Shown here piece after piece: positions 37,786 to 45,100 of a stretch of 61,879 nt of DNA; within the stretch, counting starts at the first letter, position 1, and every line of letters begins with the position of its first letter. Under the pieces are notes generated by a model, which saw nothing but the letters and a program-made list of their open reading frames with translations, did not search any database and was not told the DNA's origin. The stretch covers positions 1-61,879 of the forward strand of contig JAFTLD010000004.1 in the NCBI GenBank assembly GCA_017452945.1. Reading direction: 5' to 3'. A program made the translations under genes and the position numbers. The stretch comes from Clostridia bacterium. GTDB taxonomy: Bacteria; Bacillota_A; Clostridia; Oscillospirales; CAG-272.

Positions 37786-37814
37786 ATTATATCATATCCA
37801 AAAACTTCTGTCAA
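37786..37814 (-). promoter_or_regulatory. Sigma-A promoter for the beta-helix lipoprotein gene
   Basis: TTGACA and TATAAT with a 17-bp spacer on the minus strand, about 29 bp before the start codon. Confidence 0.85.
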
Positions 37815-37822
37815 TAAAAAAG

Positions 37823-37853
37823 ACGGCACATATGCAACAAACATACGTGCCGT
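37823..37853 (-). terminator. Intrinsic terminator for the 79-residue protein gene
   Basis: Read on the minus strand, ACGGCACGTATG pairs with CATATGTGCCGT around a 7-nt loop and is followed by C and TTTTTT. It sits directly upstream of the next promoter. Confidence 0.85.
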
Positions 37854-37882
37854 ATTATTGGTCGAAAGCCGGAGTGTGCAAA

Positions 37883-38122
37883 TTATTCTGCGTCGGATTT
37901 TTCCTCGCCCTTCTTGCCGCTCATGCGAGCCTTTGCTTCCTCTACGGTTTCGCCTTCCTTGGTAAACAGGATCTCAACAGCCTTATCGCTGACCTTGTTG
38001 AAGCCTTCAACTACGCCCTCTTCGATCTTCTTGTAACCGTCTACAACGCCCTGCTCGATCTTCTTGTAGCCTTCCACTACGGTCTTTTCAATCTTTTCGT
38101 TGGTATCTGCAATCTTGGACAT
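37883..38122 (-). CDS. Small helical repeat protein (EGYKKIE repeats)
   Basis: A 79-residue highly charged protein. Three imperfect 11-residue repeats (TVVEGYKKIEQ, GVVDGYKKIEE, GVVEGFNKVSD) form an amphipathic helix, followed by a conserved-looking tail (FTKEGETVEEAKARMSGKK). Similar short proteins occur in many Firmicutes without known function. The 11-residue periodicity recalls apolipoprotein-like or LEA-type helices that lie on surfaces or membranes; this is inference. The start at 38122 has AAGGAG upstream. A TATAAT sits at 38165-38170 on the minus strand, but no clear -35 was found. Confidence 0.75.
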   Translation of the reverse strand: MSKIADTNEKIEKTVVEGYKKIEQGVVDGYKKIEEGVVEGFNKVSDKAVEILFTKEGETVEEAKARMSGKKGEEKSDAE

Positions 38123-38230
38123 GATGTAAAATCTCCTTTTTTCTTTTCGTTTTGTTATGAGCATATTATACGGTTTCAATGTTTGAAAATGTTTTAGGAG
38201 ATATTTTTGTTTTGTTAATTCGTCAAAAAA

Positions 38231-38252
38231 GGAAGCCGCTTTCGCGGCTTCC
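38231..38252 (-). terminator. Intrinsic terminator for the GH71/99-like gene
   Basis: Perfect 9-bp stem GGAAGCCGC / GCGGCTTCC with a tetraloop, followed by TTTTTTG on the minus strand. Confidence 0.92.
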
Positions 38253-38271
38253 CATGGAGTGTGCGTTTTAC

Positions 38272-41200
38272 TTAATCCTTCTTCTTTTTGAGAACAACGG
38301 CTGCGGCTGCTGCCATAGCAACTGCTGCAGCGCCTGCTGCGAAGGATTTGCAACCGCTCTTCTGTTCACCTTCGGTCTCGCTTTCAGCGGGAGCCTCGGT
38401 GGTACCCTCGGAGAGGTCGGGGGCGGTGGTGTCTGCGTCGGTGGATTCGGTTTCCGAATCGCTTGCCTTGCCGCTGACGTAGCTGAACTTGAAGCGCGCG
38501 CCGGGAGCAACGTCACCGGAGATGTAGAAGTCCATGATATCACCGGAGAACTTGGTGTAGTCGCCCTCGTCGTGTACGTTGTCGGTCCAGGAGAAGTTGA
38601 TGGTGTAGTTGTCACCGCTAAGTCCCAGATCGCTCTTTGCTACCTTGACGGTCATGTATCTGCCGTCCACGGTGTAGGAGCAATCGGCAACCTTAGTGCT
38701 CTCGTAGCCGTTGCCGGTAAACTTTTCAAGCACGACGGTGTCGGCACTTGCAGCAGACTTGTTGATCACGTATTCAAAGGTTTCCCAACCCTGATTCTGC
38801 TGGTCGGAGTCGATGTAGAGTGTCATCCAGAGCGCATCGGTGTAGGGGGTAATGTCGGCTGCGCACTCTACGTTGAAGTAAACGTATTCGTCGTCGCGTG
38901 CAACCTGCGCACCGATGATGTCGTTTCTGCCCGACGTTTCGGTATAAACGAGCGTGCCGTAGCCTGCATGATCTCTGTGCTCGGTGTTGCCGATGTAAGC
39001 ACCGAAGTAAGGCTCAACTGCCTTCCACTGATCCTGACCTGCGCCAAGGTCGATGGTGGTCTTTGCGCTGGGGGTGGGAATGGGATTTGCGCCCTTGTAC
39101 TGACGGACAAAATTGACAAGCTGATAGTAGTAGTGGTCCTTCAGATTGCCCTTGGTGGGCTCGATGTCACGGGAGAATTCGTCGTTGAACTGGTCCGGGA
39201 ATGCGTTGGGAACGCCTGCCTCGGATTCCTCGGGCCATACTTCGTATCTGCCCACGCGGAACTCGTTCCAACCGGTCACGAATACGACGCTGGGATCGAC
39301 CTCGAGCGCGTAATTCCATTGCTCTGCGAAGTTGTAGCCCCATTTGGAAGCCTCAGCGCCTTCCTTGACGTAACGGTCCTTGTATTCGGAGGTGTAGGAG
39401 CGGCCTGCGATGTTGTTGCCGCTCATAGCAGCCAGCGCGCCCACGCCGTAGTCGTGGTTCATAGCTACTCCGACTGTGATCTGCTCTACGATGCCGTTGG
39501 CTTTATCCTTGCTGGATGCATAATATTTGGCCTGCGGATACATGGAAAGCCAGCCCCAGGTTCTGAGGTCGGTGTGGTCTACCACGTAGCCGGGCTGACC
39601 TGCACGGAAGGTGAAGTAGTTGCTGATTTCCTTTTCCAGAGGGGAGTTGCCGGGGTTAAAGGATGCGGGAATGGCCATGATCATGGGTTTTCCGTCCAGG
39701 TAGTACCACAGATTGGGGTAGCGGCCTGCGCGGAAAAGATCCTGGTAGATCGAGGCAACCTGCATGTTGGTGTAGGACTGATCCCAGAAGGGCAGCATGA
39801 AGGAGAGCTTGGGCGTCTTCAGACCGTCGGTCATCGCATCATCCCACTCTTTCAGCAGTGCATTGTAGGAATTGTACCAGGTGTGGTCGCCGTTGGTATT
39901 GTCTGTGAAAATGACGTCAACACCTGCGTTGGTTAAAAGCTCTGCCTGCTTGCGCAAAACCCACGGGTCATCACCGCGGTAGAAGCCGTAGATGGATTCA
40001 TTCCACCAGTAGGATTCGTTCTGCTTCCAGATTTCGTTGTTATAATCTCTGATCGCGTCAGGGTATTTCTCGCAGTATTCCTGCAGGTTGACGACGTTGT
40101 TGGTCACGAATCCGTCGATGTGCCAGGTCCAGTAGAACATGGCAACCGTCTTGTTGTCGCGCACGGGACCTACGTCCTCATAGGTCAGAGAGGTTCTTCC
40201 AAGACCGTCGGTAAATACCCATGTGTCGGGCAGGACGGGATGGGTGTAGATCAAGGAATCCTCGGGAATGACGTACTGCTCGGGTGCTGTGTGGTTGCCG
40301 TCAATGGTATCCTTGGGCTCAGAGCACTCGGAGAAGTAGTCACCGTTTGCCGCCTCTTCGGTGAAAACTACTTGCATATCGGGATATGCAACCGAACCGG
40401 ATGCGGGGAAGCCGTCCTTGTAAACGTAGCCCTCAAAGCCGGTCACCTCGGAGAAGGTGTAAACGGCAGGAGATTTGTTGGCGTTATGTACCAAGAACAG
40501 GTAGTCGCCTGCGGGCAGTTTTTTGAAGCTGATGCCCTGCACGGAGTTATCAATCAGCAAAATGCGCTCGGTTGCAAGAGGCTCTGCGGCAACCGTTGCG
40601 GAATATGTATCCTTCCATGCGTAAACCGAGATATCCACTTCCATATCGGTCGCGGTATAGGTTGCGAGATTGAACTCAACACCCGAGAAGGGGGCGTTGA
40701 CGTTCAGACGCATACCACCGGATACGGACATGCTGCTGGGAGTTTTGCCCTTGGAGGTCTTGTAGGGGGATTTTGCAATGTGTGCGTCCGCGGATGCTTG
40801 GCAGGTGCCGAAGGGCTCCTCGGGAACGTTGTCGTTTTCAAAGTTGAAGTGCAATTCGGGTTCTCCTCTCTGCTCTACGCCGTTGAGATACAAAAAGCCC
40901 TTGGAATCCTTGGGGTTACTGTTGGTCCACACACCAACCTTACCCTTGGGATCGGAGATGTGGAACAGGTATTCGCCTGCGGGCTGGGCGTCAAATCTGA
41001 CCCAGTTGGTATCGTTGTCCTTCAGAGGTGCAAATCTCTGGGACGCGATGGGCTCTTTTGCCACAGTTTCTTCGTAGGTGCCTTCCCATTTATACATGGA
41101 AATGGTGCACTCTGCATCGGATGTGCTGTAGGTGGGAATGCAATAGCCAAAGCCGTCAAACGAGCCGTTGACGATTGCGCGATAGGAGTAGGTCTTGCCT

Positions 41201-41355
41201 ACGGCTACTGCGCCTCTTGTGCCTGTGCCGTTCTGTACGCTGATGCTTCTGGGTAAGCCGCCCTCTGCCATGGCAAGCATGGAAAACGTACCTGCCAGCA
41301 TACCAAGGCACACAAGCCAAAGCAGCAGCTTTGTGATGAGTTTCTTTTGTTTCAT
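38272..41355 (-). CDS. Large secreted glycoside hydrolase-like protein (GH71/99-like) with C-terminal anchor
   Basis: A 1027-residue exported protein. The signal peptide ends near AMAEG. Two tandem beta-sandwich repeats of about 145 residues follow, each ending in an AGxYLF-type strand. A central domain (about 395-760) with FYWTWHIDGF, GVDVIFTDNTNG and FVTGWNEFRVG resembles the GH71/GH99-like TIM-barrel group. A CBM9/DOMON-like domain (about 765-955), an acidic Thr/Glu linker, and a tail SGCK plus hydrophobic helix plus KKKKD complete it. Secreted glycan degradation is the likely role; linkage is unknown. The start is set by AAAGGAG 7 nt upstream and a strong promoter. Confidence 0.7.
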   Translation of the reverse strand: MKQKKLITKLLLWLVCLGMLAGTFSMLAMAEGGLPRSISVQNGTGTRGAVAVGKTYSYRAIVNGSFDGFGYCIPTYSTSDAECTISMYKWEGTYEETVAKEPIASQRFAPLKDNDTNWVRFDAQPAGEYLFHISDPKGKVGVWTNSNPKDSKGFLYLNGVEQRGEPELHFNFENDNVPEEPFGTCQASADAHIAKSPYKTSKGKTPSSMSVSGGMRLNVNAPFSGVEFNLATYTATDMEVDISVYAWKDTYSATVAAEPLATERILLIDNSVQGISFKKLPAGDYLFLVHNANKSPAVYTFSEVTGFEGYVYKDGFPASGSVAYPDMQVVFTEEAANGDYFSECSEPKDTIDGNHTAPEQYVIPEDSLIYTHPVLPDTWVFTDGLGRTSLTYEDVGPVRDNKTVAMFYWTWHIDGFVTNNVVNLQEYCEKYPDAIRDYNNEIWKQNESYWWNESIYGFYRGDDPWVLRKQAELLTNAGVDVIFTDNTNGDHTWYNSYNALLKEWDDAMTDGLKTPKLSFMLPFWDQSYTNMQVASIYQDLFRAGRYPNLWYYLDGKPMIMAIPASFNPGNSPLEKEISNYFTFRAGQPGYVVDHTDLRTWGWLSMYPQAKYYASSKDKANGIVEQITVGVAMNHDYGVGALAAMSGNNIAGRSYTSEYKDRYVKEGAEASKWGYNFAEQWNYALEVDPSVVFVTGWNEFRVGRYEVWPEESEAGVPNAFPDQFNDEFSRDIEPTKGNLKDHYYYQLVNFVRQYKGANPIPTPSAKTTIDLGAGQDQWKAVEPYFGAYIGNTEHRDHAGYGTLVYTETSGRNDIIGAQVARDDEYVYFNVECAADITPYTDALWMTLYIDSDQQNQGWETFEYVINKSAASADTVVLEKFTGNGYESTKVADCSYTVDGRYMTVKVAKSDLGLSGDNYTINFSWTDNVHDEGDYTKFSGDIMDFYISGDVAPGARFKFSYVSGKASDSETESTDADTTAPDLSEGTTEAPAESETEGEQKSGCKSFAAGAAAVAMAAAAAVVLKKKKD

Positions 41356-41413
41356 AAAGGTCTCCTTTCGGTTGAGAAATGTTTTCAGGGAGATTCGTAT
41401 TTTTGGTAATACG

Positions 41414-41442
41414 ATTATAGCATGGTGGCAGTGAAATGTCAA
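41414..41442 (-). promoter_or_regulatory. Sigma-A promoter for the GH71/99-like gene
   Basis: TTGACA and TATAAT with a 17-bp spacer on the minus strand. The -35 lies inside the terminal 15-mer of the inverted repeat at 41428-41573. Confidence 0.85.
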
Positions 41443-41573
41443 TATGGGACACAGGATTTTGTGCAAAAGAAACAAGGGCTGATTCAATTGCGATCCCTTG
41501 GAGGTCAGTCAAATAAAGGTACAATAAAACAGCTGGGATACCTTGTTTCATCTTAATCTTGACATTTCACTGC
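41428..41573. repeat. Short element with 15-bp perfect inverted ends
   Basis: GCAGTGAAATGTCAA at 41428-41442 is repeated in inverse at 41559-41573. A second 9-bp inverted pair (GAAACAAGG / CCTTGTTTC) lies inside. No gene is seen between. The left end supplies the -35 of the adjacent gene. Confidence 0.55.
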
Positions 41574-41624
41574 ATTCCCAAAAGCAAAATGTGCTGCATT
41601 GATTGAAACGGATATGCATAAAGG

Positions 41625-41678
41625 CGGATTCGCGTTGCAAAGCCTCCCGCAGCGGGGAGGCTTTGCAGCGCGAATCCG
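41625..41678. repeat. 54-bp near-perfect palindrome with CCTCCCGCAGCGGGGAGG core
   Basis: The arms CGGATTCGCG-TGCAAAGCC and their complement surround the same core found at 1-157. It probably forms one long hairpin. The rest of 41574-41912 holds this and the next repeat and no gene. Confidence 0.75.
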
Positions 41679-41759
41679 TTCCTAAAATCATCCGATTGGG
41701 TGAAAATAGTAGCTCTCGATGATATACTGTTGATGTACAGTTTTAGATGAAACATGGTA

Positions 41760-41863
41760 GTAGGGGGCGACGTCCTCGACGCCCCGGACAGGCGCAAACT
41801 AACTTGAAACATGGCAAAAAATTAGTTTATGCTTATCCGGGGCGCCTCGACGTTGCCCCCTAC
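41760..41863. repeat. Inverted repeat, GTAGGGGGCGACGTC family
   Basis: Arms of about 28 bp start GTAGGGGGCGACGTCC and end GACGTTGCCCCCTAC with few mismatches; pairing continues inward through AAACTAA/TTAGTTT. The left arm resembles that of 21491-21570. It lies just beyond the 3' end of the ECF operon and could act as a transcription barrier. Confidence 0.7.
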
Positions 41864-41912
41864 AGCTACTTATTCCGATGTGTAATTTCAGGGACTGATT
41901 TGAAGCAGCCCC

Positions 41913-42599
41913 TTAAATTTCGTATTTGATTTTGATCCTTTGTAGCTTATCTCCGATCGGCTTTGCGCAGATCCATAGAAAAAGAAGATTGGAAAGTACG
42001 TAAAGCGCGGTATGCGGCAGCGCGGTCAGCATGGCGGCAAGGTAGGCTTGGGCGTCCATACTGCCGGTAGCCCAAAGCACGCTCCATACGTCCATGACCG
42101 CGGAGTAGGCGACGCCTGCGAAAAGTCCGTATAAAAGCAGCCATACGCGTCTTTTTTGCAGCGGCTTTGCGAAAAGTCCCGCGAAAAGTCCTATCAAGCC
42201 CCAAGCCAACATCTGAAAGGGTGTCCAAGGGCCTTGGCCAAAGATAAAATTGGACAAAAGCGCAGACAGCGCACCTGTGTAAAAGCCTGCCTGCGGCCCA
42301 AGGTAGATGGCGCAAAGCACCACCAGTGCGGTTACGGGCTTGAAAAAAGGAATGATCCTGCCCACGATGCAAAGAGCGATCATCACCGAAACCAAAACCG
42401 TGCGACGCGTGCCGATTTTTTTTTGCTCAAAGCCTGCCACGAAAAGCAAAAGCGAGAGGATGGCAACAGCAAGTGAGATGAATAAATGCGCCCGTGCGTC
42501 AAAAAGCAACGCACCTGCAAGCACCACGGCAGGGATCAGAAAGGATGGGATGAGGATCGAGAGCCAAAGGCGCAGACGAGGATTTTTGACGTACATCAT
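41913..42599 (-). CDS. ECF transporter S component (substrate-binding membrane subunit)
   Basis: A 228-residue membrane protein with six or more helices. The S-component pattern is visible as SVMIALCIVGRIIPFFKPVT, GPQAGFYTGALSALLSN and FGQGPWTPFQMLAWGLIGL. It would bind the vitamin inside the membrane and pair with EcfT and EcfA. Substrate is not coded in a clear motif. The riboswitch-like leader and DUF4430 neighbours point to a corrinoid. The ATG overlaps the stop of the ATPase gene by 4 bp, with GGAGG upstream. It is the last gene of the operon. Confidence 0.85.
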   Translation of the reverse strand: MMYVKNPRLRLWLSILIPSFLIPAVVLAGALLFDARAHLFISLAVAILSLLLFVAGFEQKKIGTRRTVLVSVMIALCIVGRIIPFFKPVTALVVLCAIYLGPQAGFYTGALSALLSNFIFGQGPWTPFQMLAWGLIGLFAGLFAKPLQKRRVWLLLYGLFAGVAYSAVMDVWSVLWATGSMDAQAYLAAMLTALPHTALYVLSNLLFLWICAKPIGDKLQRIKIKYEI

Positions 42600-44212
42600 G
42601 CCTCACCTCCGCGGCAGAGCGTGATGACGTCCTCGGCCGTAACGGCATTGTCAAGGTATCCGCGCGTCATGCGACGGGCGGCGGTGGTGTAAAAATTGTT
42701 CTCTGCGAAAAAGGCTCGGGGCAGGCCGTCGGAAACGGCAGCACCGCGGAAGAAGAGCACGCAGCGGTCGGCACAGAGCGCGGCAAATTCCACGTCGTGC
42801 GTGACGATCAGAATGCTGACTCCGCGCTTTTTCAGCGCGCGTAAAATCTCCAGCAGCCGTTCCTTTTTCTCGGCATCCAGTCCCTTGGTCGGCTCGTCCA
42901 TGAGCAGGACGCGCGGCTTGGTGGCAAGCACCTTGGCAAGGGCTAAGAGCTGCTGCTCACCGCCCGAGAGGTCGTAAGGGTGAGTGTCAAGCAGGTGCGA
43001 AAGGTCAAAGGGCAGGGAGGAGAGATCCACCTTGGCATCGGCAAGCTCCTCCCCTACCGTGTTGCATAAAAATACGGTCTGTACGTCCTGCGGCAAAAGC
43101 GACAGGCACTCACGGTACAGGGATTGGTTTTTGTATTCCTTGAGCTTTTTGCCAAAGACCGAAACGCTGCCCGCATAAGGCTTGTACACGCCCGAGGCTA
43201 CGCCCAGCATGGTGGATTTTCCCGAGCCGTTACCGCCCAGCACGCAAAGCGTTTCGCCTTCGTAAAGTGTCAGCGAAAGGTTTCGCAGCACGTCGGGCGC
43301 TTGGCGGTCGTAACGATAATGCACGCTTTTCAGCTCCAAGGCCTTGTTGGCTTTGGGGGCAGCCGCGCTTTCGGGCAAGGATCGGCTGCTGAAGGTGTAC
43401 TTTGCGATCATTTCGCGCCCTTCTTTTACAGCCAAGGGGTAGGTGCGGTTCCCGATCGCGCAGGCCACGCGCGTGGCCGTGGGCATGGAGGCAAGCAGCA
43501 AAGGATGCTGCGCTATGCGCGGCATAAGTGCGCGCGGTGTGTCCGCGCCAAGCAGCCTGCCGTCCTTGAGCACGATCAGCCGATCACACATGGGTACAAG
43601 CTCCTCCAAGCGATGCTCGGCAATCAGCACGGTCAGCGAAAAATCGCGGTTGAGCTTTTTGAGTGTGTGAATGAATTCTGCAGCGGCAATGGGGTCAAGC
43701 TGTGAGGTGGGCTCGTCCAAAATCAGCAGATCCGGGTGCATGACCATGACCGATGCAAGGTTGAGCAGCTGCTTCTGACCGCCCGAGAGTGCGCTGATCG
43801 GCATATCATACCAAGGCTCAATGCCCAGGTAACCGGCCATTTCAGCCACGCGCCGTGCGATCTCGCTTTGCGAGAGCCCCAGATTTTCAAGACCAAACGC
43901 AAGCTCGTGCCATACCTTGTCGCAAACGATCTGCTGATCGGGCTGTTGGCAAACAAATCCGATGCGCACGGCAGCCTCCTTGTCGGAGAGCTGCTCTTTG
44001 GGGGTGTTTTTGAAGAGGATTTTGCCCGAAACCGCACCGTTGGGGGCAATTTCACGCTTGCAAAGGCGCAAAAGCGTGGATTTTCCGCTGCCCGTTGCAC
44101 CGCAAAGCACGCAGAATTCGCCCTCTCGGATCGAAAGGGTGAGATTGTCAAGAACACGGCGCGTGCTGCCGGGATATGAAAAGGTCAGATCCTTGATCTC
44201 AAGTATTTCCAT
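42596..44212 (-). CDS. Fused ECF transporter ATPase (two ABC domains, EcfA-EcfA')
   Basis: A 538-residue protein with two complete ABC-ATPase domains in one chain, replacing the usual separate EcfA1 and EcfA2. Domain 1: Walker A GATGSGKST (about 38-46), signature LSGGQKQLLN, Walker B LLILDEPTSQLD. Domain 2: Walker A GGNGSGKST (about 323-331), signature LSGGEQQLLA, Walker B VLLMDEPTKGLD and switch THDVEF. It powers vitamin uptake with the neighbouring EcfT and S component. The start at 44212 has GGAGG 10 nt upstream and overlaps the end of the EcfT gene by 28 bp; longer readings lack a site. Confidence 0.92.
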   Translation of the reverse strand: MEILEIKDLTFSYPGSTRRVLDNLTLSIREGEFCVLCGATGSGKSTLLRLCKREIAPNGAVSGKILFKNTPKEQLSDKEAAVRIGFVCQQPDQQIVCDKVWHELAFGLENLGLSQSEIARRVAEMAGYLGIEPWYDMPISALSGGQKQLLNLASVMVMHPDLLILDEPTSQLDPIAAAEFIHTLKKLNRDFSLTVLIAEHRLEELVPMCDRLIVLKDGRLLGADTPRALMPRIAQHPLLLASMPTATRVACAIGNRTYPLAVKEGREMIAKYTFSSRSLPESAAAPKANKALELKSVHYRYDRQAPDVLRNLSLTLYEGETLCVLGGNGSGKSTMLGVASGVYKPYAGSVSVFGKKLKEYKNQSLYRECLSLLPQDVQTVFLCNTVGEELADAKVDLSSLPFDLSHLLDTHPYDLSGGEQQLLALAKVLATKPRVLLMDEPTKGLDAEKKERLLEILRALKKRGVSILIVTHDVEFAALCADRCVLFFRGAAVSDGLPRAFFAENNFYTTAARRMTRGYLDNAVTAEDVITLCRGGEA

Positions 44213-45063
44213 TTGACCGTGTCCTCCGTTTCTATCAGAATAGGCAAGGCGACGAGTGCGCCAAAGCATAGGTAGCAAAGGTAAGAGAGCGCCCCCGTGT
44301 GCTGCAGGTGCAGCGTGGGATAAAAGGTGAACGTCACAGCGCCAAGCGCAAAGGGGATGAGCGTGCCTGCAAAAAGCAAGAGCGTGATGCACAGCACAAG
44401 GCCGTCGCGCCACGTAAAATGAAAGATGGAAAAATGCGTGCGCCTGCCCGTACCGTATCCGCGACAGGCCATGCTGCCTGCGGTCACAATGCCGTTTTCC
44501 AACGCCCAGGAGAGCAAGATTGAGAAGATGCGCAAGCCGCCGCGGACGCGGTCAATGATGTTGTCCTCCTTGTAAAGCCCCAGAGAGATCTGCGTTTGCT
44601 TGATCTTTTTTGCCTGATCCGAGAACAGGGTGACGTAACGCAGTCCCATGGAAAGGATCAGGGAAAGGCGGGGGGAGAGAGAGCCGAACAGGTAAAGCAG
44701 CTTGTCGCTTTGCATGACGGCGCGAAAGGATGCAAACCAATACAGCACCGCAAGTATAGCGGCAGCCGAGGTTGCGCCCCAAAGGATCGATTCGGCCGTG
44801 ATGGGTGCGTCACCCACCACCAAAAGCACGGTGGCACCGTTGTGCGAAAGCAGGGGATTGATCAGCGTGGTGAGTAAAAAAAGCCCCAGAAAGTACAGGT
44901 GCGTGCGCGGATTTTTTGCGTCGCGGCGCAAAATGCAAAGCATGATCGCACCCAAAAGCGCGATGCCGAGCAAAATGGGATGCATACAGAACATGGCAAT
45001 GCCCGCCACCGCTAAAAAATAAACGGCTATGGTGATGGGATTATAGGTATCCAGGGCTTTCAT
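44185..45063 (-). CDS. ECF transporter transmembrane coupling protein EcfT
   Basis: A 292-residue membrane protein of the CbiQ/EcfT family with about five helices. Typical features are the start TYNPITIAVYFLAVAGIAMF, the helical cytoplasmic arm ILSMGLRYVTLFSDQAKKIK, and the coupling motifs around GLRIFSILLSWALENG and ACRGYGTGRRT (the Ala-Arg-Gly type sequence that docks the ATPases). It overlaps the ATPase gene and lies 37 bp after the transcobalamin-like gene, so all belong to one transcript. Confidence 0.9.
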   Translation of the reverse strand: MKALDTYNPITIAVYFLAVAGIAMFCMHPILLGIALLGAIMLCILRRDAKNPRTHLYFLGLFLLTTLINPLLSHNGATVLLVVGDAPITAESILWGATSAAAILAVLYWFASFRAVMQSDKLLYLFGSLSPRLSLILSMGLRYVTLFSDQAKKIKQTQISLGLYKEDNIIDRVRGGLRIFSILLSWALENGIVTAGSMACRGYGTGRRTHFSIFHFTWRDGLVLCITLLLFAGTLIPFALGAVTFTFYPTLHLQHTGALSYLCYLCFGALVALPILIETEDTVKWKYLRSRI

Positions 45064-45100
45064 AGCCGTTCTCCTTTCAAAATTGATGTGTGTTAGCGAT

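Noticed and set aside
38179..39936. 585-codon plus-strand frame over the glycosidase gene
   Set aside because: Antisense to a gene with promoter, signal peptide and terminator; no independent evidence of coding.
41428..41912. Possible insertion sequence between the glycosidase and ECF genes
   Set aside because: Inverted repeats are present, but no transposase frame of any size is found, so only non-autonomous repeats are reported.
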